A DNA stretch of 64,000 nt from Gibbula magus (taxonomy: Eukaryota; Mollusca; Gastropoda; Trochida; Trochidae), in assembly GCA_936450465.1 (NCBI GenBank), contig OW388302.1, positions 15,773,530-15,837,529 on the forward strand. Reading direction: 5' to 3'. How positions within the stretch are numbered: position 1 is the first letter of the stretch; the number at the start of each line of letters is the position of its first letter. Shown here one piece after another: positions 58,395 through 64,000 of the stretch. Both the position numbers and the translations under genes were made by a program. The notes under the pieces were generated by a model. The model was not told the DNA's origin. It did not search any database and saw only the letters and a list, made by a program, of their open reading frames with translations.

Positions 58395-58597
58395 TCACAT
58401 CCACCAGTACAGGAGACATTCTTGTAGCTGACTATTAAGCAGACAAAGGGATTCATCTCAGTGAGTCAGGAGAGTTCATCAGAGACATTCTGATAGCAGA
58501 GGATGTTTTACAGTTTCCAAATGATCTGTGTGTTGATGGAGACAAATCTTGTGTTACATTGGAGTTGACGGGTTTACACAAATACAGATTTGGTTAG
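58395..58597 (+). pseudogene. Fragment of the TRIM-like propeller gene
   Basis: Encodes the last 67 or so residues of the propeller (GDILVADY, then HLSESGEFIRDIL, and GLHKYRFG to the stop) with an in-frame stop right after ADY and several substitutions. It is closer to the RING gene (HLSESGEF, KYRFG) than to the CARD gene. Homology continues about 130 bp past the stop into the 3' flank. The fragment is bracketed by direct copies of 'gggtctcagatatgaa' (58374-58389 and 58757-58772). No upstream exon is present, so it is not a gene. Confidence 0.9.
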
Positions 58598-58779
58598 GAG
58601 TGTATGTAGATAGTGAATTGGTCAAACTAATTATGGGAGCAAATTACTGAAACTAAAACTACTTATGAAACAAAATGACTGAACCTGAAAGAGACACGAA
58701 CTTGCCAAGATTGACAATGAACCCATTTGTGTGTTGTCTGGCAGTTTACAGATTTACAGGGTCTCAGATATGAAATTGT

Positions 58780-59680
58780 TACAACTGTTTAAAGTCACCA
58801 ACAATTTATATTTCGTTACATGAGGTTAGAATAGCATAGTTTGTTATAATTTCATACAGCATTTATCAGTTAAAATAAAATCCATATTTTCACGCAGTGG
58901 AATAACAAGTTATTCTACTGCGTGAAAGAACACTATGGATCGAATGATGTCATCACAACAGGATGAAGTCAAAGGATGACCTTGATAAAGCAAGGGGAGC
59001 TTGATTGCTCCTGTCATTCCTGTGGGACTTCTGGTTGTCCGCTGGACGACTTCCAGTTCTAGTGGTACTTCCGGTTTTGTTCCGGTGGTTTGTTCCGGTG
59101 GTACTTCCAGTTCAGGTGGAACGTACGGTTTTTCCAGTGGTAGCGTAGTGGTAAAGGTTGATAAAGAAAACTGTATCTCTAAACTAAGAGTATGATGTTA
59201 ATTTATCAGTGACTGTGCTGCTTTGCCTTATTCAAAATGTGTATAACATATGATTTATATGTATCAGATGATAGCCATACCCTCTTTTACAGAAATAAAG
59301 CATTATCTATAGAGGGCAGTGATGGAAGAAGAACGTGTTTTGTTATCTGTTCTGCTAAAGAAGTTAACACCTAACAATTTGAAATAAAAGAGTGTAGTAC
59401 AATAGACACTGTAGATGAAACTTATCAACGAATTGTTTACAGTTAAGGTAGCCACGGTTTCTAAGAAGTCGATATTGCTAGTTTCAGCTTATATTTAGTT
59501 ATTTTGTCTATAACCTCTGTGAGATAGGTTCGGTGGTCTCTATTCATTCTAAAGGTAGAATGTTAGATGCTTACCTTAAAGCAACAAAACAATAGGTTTT
59601 GAAGAGTATATTTTATTTGCCGTTTGCAAATATAGGATTCACATAGTGAGAAAAGAATACAGCTTATATTCTTTTGAATG
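58780..59680. other. Non-coding with a strong hairpin
   Basis: 58888-58927 is an 18-bp stem with one mismatch (TTTCACGCAGTGGAATAA and complement) and a caag loop. A 59033-59140 segment repeats 'ggtacttcc(g/a)gtt'-like phrases. No gene is supported; the frame at 59001-59195 is this repeat. Confidence 0.55.
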
Positions 59681-59682
59681 TG

Positions 59683-60330
59683 GAGGGCTTATGAAATGAA
59701 GAGCATGAATCTCATAAACCACTATCTCAAAAGGGGATACCGGAAAAAGATAGTACAGCAGAACAAAAAGAAGTCGTATTTGAAGAACAGGAGAGAACTC
59801 TTGTCCCCACAAAACATGCACAGCCGCAACACCAGCGGCCTGTACTTGTGTGAGATTACAATCCAATGAACATGGAGCTCAACAACATCATCAGGAACAG
59901 GTGGCAAACTATGCATTAGCATCAACAAAGATATCCATTTCTTCAGCTCAACTACAGGCCGTAGGTATTCATGCCAAAAATGCATCTGCATATCTCGCAA
60001 TGTAGTCTACCTACTGACTTGCACAAAATGAATGAAGCAATATGTAGGTAAAACCAAAACCCATCTCACTGAACACTTTGCAGATATCACAGATATAAGA
60101 GGGACAAACCTGTGGCCCTCCACTTCAATTTCCCTGACCACTCTAAGGACGAATTATTGTACAAAATAATCGCCCAACTCAGAAAAAACCCTGACACAGA
60201 GAGAATCACTCAGTCTAGAAGATCACTAGAACTGAGATTGATATTTGAGCTACCAACGTTCAAATCGCATGGCCTCAATGCTAATTTCGTTGGTGGAATA
60301 CATCCCCTTTTGTCTTTTCAACTAATAGAT
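59683..60330 (+). pseudogene. Relic of a different Penelope-like element (RT tail and GIY-YIG)
   Basis: Across several frames the translation gives INHYLKRGYRKKI (end of a Penelope-type reverse transcriptase domain), YNPMNMELNNIIRNRW (the TYNP linker seen in the family), then VVYLLTCTK and QYVGKTKTHLTE, a GIY-YIG nuclease, ending in the open frame 60112-60390 (RKNPDTERITQSRRSLELR). Stops and shifts near 59867, 60029 and 60090 make it dead. It differs strongly from the 50.8-56.9 kb pair, so it is another lineage. No reverse transcriptase core is found upstream. Confidence 0.8.
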
Positions 60331-60390
60331 ACAAGATTTGACATTTCTCGTCGAATACCATGTATATCTCATCTCGTGAAACAGAAATAG

Positions 60391-63044
60391 TACATTAACA
60401 CTCGTGGCTGCACCACTCGTTAACATATGCTTTTCTACTTCACACGTTTTTATCAATGTTTCGATGACATGGTAATCAAGGATATTTCACGTAGCTGAAC
60501 AACTGAACAAAGTGGGTTGATCAGAAGATAACGAATATGTAAACCATTTGGTATGTAGACCAGATAATTTCCAACTACCAATTAGATCAAGGGATTCTAT
60601 TTTATCGAAAACAATATCTGGCCTGTGGATGATTTATATCCTCATAGTTTTCCAAATCTTAGGAAGGGTCAATAACCAAATTCCAATCTTCAACAATAGC
60701 TACAGCTGTATAAACAAAATCACAGATATTTTCAGACAGTTATATTAGATATTTGGATCATCATTATTTTATGTAAAGAGATTTATGTATGTGTGATGTA
60801 CTTCATTGTTAGCATTTTTTTCACAAAAGTTTAGAAATGCACTCACATTTTAGAGACATCACTGTGTAAACATTGTGCTCCTATCGCAATTAAAACACAA
60901 TTTTAAAACAAATTAACGAGAAAAGATTAAAGCATGCTAAATCATATTTTCATAATACTTAATAAACTCAGTGTTAATTTATCGGTTGAGTAAAACATGT
61001 TATGTCATTTGAAAAAGCCTGTCTATTAATGTTTGACCTTTTGCATGGCAACTTATGGCACAGAAATTTAGCAAGGAATTTAAATTTGTTTGGGGTAATT
61101 GTTTTGTTCTGTAACAAAACCCTTTTTACATTGCGACTTTACTCAGATATACTTTGATTGTATATTGTTTAATTGTAACGTTTCAAATTTTCAAATTATT
61201 ATAAAACGTCTTCAAATTATGGGGAACTTGATTGTGTATAACTCTCTTCCGTTTTGTTGCCAGTTGCATTTGTGAGAAACTTGTGTAGATCATGTGGACG
61301 AACAATACTGGAAAAAGGATAGATTACAAACTCAAACTTTCACACGGACGGTCATAGATTTGAACTCTGAATGTGACAAAGACATTGAAGTCGGGGCTTC
61401 TGGTACATTGAACATTGATCATAAGTTTCAAACTTTCTTAATTTCAACGTTAATGTTACATACTTACTTGCAGTGGATATATCAATTATTTAGAGATGGA
61501 TAGTTACAATAGAAGACGTTTTATTTGATAAACGAGATGATTTGTAAACAACTCTTCCAAATTTGGTCAACACTTGACGGCAGTCATTGTCACTTAGCAA
61601 CCACATTCCCGGCTAAACTGTTCCGCAATGACTGTTAGTTAAGTATTGTTTCATTCAGCGTTCCACTTATATATGAAACATGGGTTTGAATCCCAGACAC
61701 TTTGATATGTTGCAGATAATGTTATTCCAAATAGAGCAATGTTACATATGTTTGTTATGATTTAAACATATATATTTCAAATAAAGTACATGTAAACTGC
61801 TAAAAAGCAAAATATTGTTTAAACATCACGTCACTATCTACCTGGCCTGTTCGTCTCACATTGTTTACACTGTAGATCGGTTTATATCTCTCCTGTAAAT
61901 CAATGCTTAAAGCAAACACGTCTCTGTACCTCTCAGTTATAAATGTGACAAAGCAGGTCTTTCATTTCGTTCACACTGAGTTGGATTGCTTTCACATGGT
62001 TTATTCAAAGGGTGCGGTGTATGCGCCATGTTGTTTCTCTCCATGTAGAAAAACAGCGTCTACAATACAGTCTCCAGTCTTGAAACAGGTAACATAATCT
62101 TTTCCTATTAGTATACAGAAATTGAAATACTAAGTTCGCTTCTTTGAAATGTTATGAATGTGCTAATGGAATGTAATGGAAAACTAATTCAGTTAAAATT
62201 GGATAGGTTAGGATATTGCTTAAATATTATGGTGACATAATTTGGATACACGTTTGTTTCATTTCAGTTTTGAAAGGTATTGTTCATTTATATTAAGCAG
62301 AAAGTTAAAGTTGTTTATTCAGAAACACGCAATAAAACACACACTTATGAAACGAGCGTTAAGTCGAACATGAAGTAATTGCTATTTTGATAATAATCAT
62401 CAATAGGATAATGATAATATGGATATTCATATTGGGTACTTTCCACCCGAGGTGTCTGTTTAAGGCGTTACCAATTTTCACTGTTACCTGAGAATATTTT
62501 ATTTGAATAACCTCTGTCTTGAGAGAATTTAACATAGGTAAATAAATGATCTTTTAAAAGGTATTATAATATATAAGGTAGTATACAACAATACCGTTGA
62601 AACATACTACTGAGGGTAGCAATTGACAATACATTTTAAAAAGAAAATCAAATCAATGACAAGTAGAGCCATTCCTCGGAATTACACGTGAGGAAAGTGA
62701 GAATACATTATTGATCAACATCATGAATATTCCATCAACTTACGTATTTTATGTGTAGCCCTCTGTACTATGTTTCAACAGAATTGTGTTATAATAATAA
62801 CATTTATCATCCAAAATTGTGTTCAACAGGAGATAATTATCGTTTGTTTGAGATCAAGTGATAAAACTCCTTGGAGATATCGTTTTGGAAGTACATTTTT
62901 AGCAATGCCCTGTCGATGTCAAACTGCATGACATCAGGATGCTTTTACATCATTGAGTACCGATATAAGAATGATTTGACGTCACGATAAACAACTATTG
63001 AAGAACAATGCCAAATATTTGTACTAATACAGTCAATACTTTTA
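60391..63044. other. AT-rich non-coding, no gene seen
   Basis: No domain-bearing frame on either strand; frames at 61294-61503 and 61903-62097 are short and featureless. Confidence 0.4.
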
Positions 63045-63545
63045 TAACACCATTTCTCATTTTTTGATAAACGTCCTCCTTTCTTTAACACTGCAATTTT
63101 GGTTTTGCTTCTATTTACAGTGAATTTGTAATCGTCACATCAAGTCTCTAGTTCATTTATAAGTCTTGTAAACCTGCTATGGTATTATTGAATAACATGA
63201 TATCGTCTGCAAAGAGCAACAGAAAAAATAGGGGTGTAACTGTACTCCATACTCACAATTGCTTTCAATTTGGGTTGCTAACTCATTTATAAAAAATGAA
63301 AATAAAAATCGGTTTAGTATACATCATTGTCTAACCCCAAGTTATAGTTCAAAATAGTCTGAGAATTCATTGCTATTTTTCACACAATCTTTAACATTTT
63401 CATACATGTTATGGAGAATTTTTGTTTAGTTTCGGGCTAATGGTTATTCAAAAGAGACAACACAATGTTACTTCTGTCTGTCAACTGAATCGAAAGCTTT
63501 TTCGAAATCAACGAAGAGATCATAGAGTTTGCAACTTTGGCATTG
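63045..63545 (-). pseudogene. Decayed LINE reverse transcriptase fragment
   Basis: On the minus strand, in shifting frames, LFVDFEKAFDSVDR (about 63530-63490), SDYFEL and LGVRQ, LLFADDIMLF (active-site ADD, about 63190-63220) and FTVNRSKTKIAVLKKGGR (about 63075-63128) occur in the order of a non-LTR reverse transcriptase. Many stops. The FADD box and SKTK..V.KKGG ending suggest a clade other than the L1-like copy at 33.8 kb (for example RTE/Jockey-like), not settled. Confidence 0.8.
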
Positions 63546-63776
63546 ACATACTTGAATATCTAATCTCTAATACTTTGATATCTCATCCATACTATAATAA
63601 TTTGAGACTCTAGTATATCTTCTGTTATCGCAAAGTTATCACCGTCAGACGTTCTGGTACATTGATGGTACATGAGGTTGTATTACCCAGGGAAACGCAA
63701 ACAGAGTTCATGCATTATTCATCAATGTCTGTAAGATAAAAGCAATTACAAAACATAGTAACTATTTCATTTGGTA

Positions 63777-64000
63777 TGATTTGAGTAACCTCTTTTTGAA
63801 GAGAATGTTACAGTGATTAGGTGGGACAGCATAATTTGAGTAACCCATGTTAGAAGAGAATGTTACAGTGATTAGATGGGACAGCATAATTTGAGTAACC
63901 GATGTTAGAAGAGAATGATACAGTGATTAGGTGAGAAAGTATACTTTGAATAACACACGTGAGAGGAGAATGATACAGTGATTAGGTGAGCCAGTATAAT
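63777..64000. repeat. 55-bp tandem repeat reaching the window edge
   Basis: 'cagtgattag' begins at 63811, 63866, 63921 and 63976, an exact 55-bp period; units include 'ttgagtaacc', 'agaagagaatg' and 'gtgggacagcataa'. The array continues beyond 64000. Confidence 0.9.

Noticed and set aside
59001..59195. Gly/Ser-rich 64-residue frame
   Set aside because: Translation of short degenerate ggtacttccggtt-type repeats.
61903..62097. 64-residue frame ending near a gtaaca donor
   Set aside because: No domain, no acceptor-side partner, low support.

Overview
This window looks like intergenic and intronic DNA of a metazoan nuclear genome, most likely a mollusc or another lophotrochozoan. The evidence is AT-rich non-coding sequence, GT-AG introns, a RING/B-box/NHL-propeller gene of the kind that is multiplied in molluscs, and a mixed load of BEL/Pao, Penelope-like, L1-like, Tc1 and MITE/SINE-type repeats. 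There are no bacterial operons. The species assignment is an inference from repeat and gene style; no marker gene was found.

Layout: 1-520 is a repeat with TCAAGGTCA-type motifs. 1520-7509 is a complete but defective BEL/Pao LTR retrotransposon on the minus strand, with 5-bp target duplication GTAAG. 9959-11516 holds four phase-compatible exons of an unrecognised gene. 12.2-18 kb is a dense block of MITEs, inverted repeats and a 177-bp tandem array next to a perfect-looking hairpin. 19757-21106 is a dead Tc1-like transposon (DD34E). 21.6-22.1 kb is a 219-bp tandem duplication.

The cellular genes are two paralogues on the plus strand. 26646-29724 encodes a CARD domain (exon 1) joined by a phase-1 intron to a B-box and NHL-like beta-propeller exon. 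41358-44117 encodes RING (exon 1) joined by a phase-1 intron to two B-boxes, a coiled coil and the same propeller. The second exons and about 1.6 kb of 3' flank are duplicated between the loci, so the two genes differ mainly by exchange of the first exon (RING versus CARD) and by loss of B-box 2 and the coiled coil in the CARD gene. A third, broken propeller fragment lies at 58395-58597. The likely theme is innate-immune signalling or ubiquitination, by domain analogy only.

Between and after them are a 5'-truncated L1-like LINE (33820-36033), tRNA-derived SINE copies, a 3.2-kb element with 33-bp terminal inverted repeats and ATTT duplication (46527-49742), and two near-identical Penelope-like elements arranged as a large inverted repeat (50797-56858). 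The Penelope ORF1/ORF2 overlap carries a T TTT TTA heptamer in the correct frame for -1 ribosomal frameshifting, and ORF2 has no early ATG. A relic of a different Penelope element (59683-60330), a decayed LINE reverse transcriptase (63045-63545, minus) and a 55-bp tandem repeat running off the right edge complete the window.
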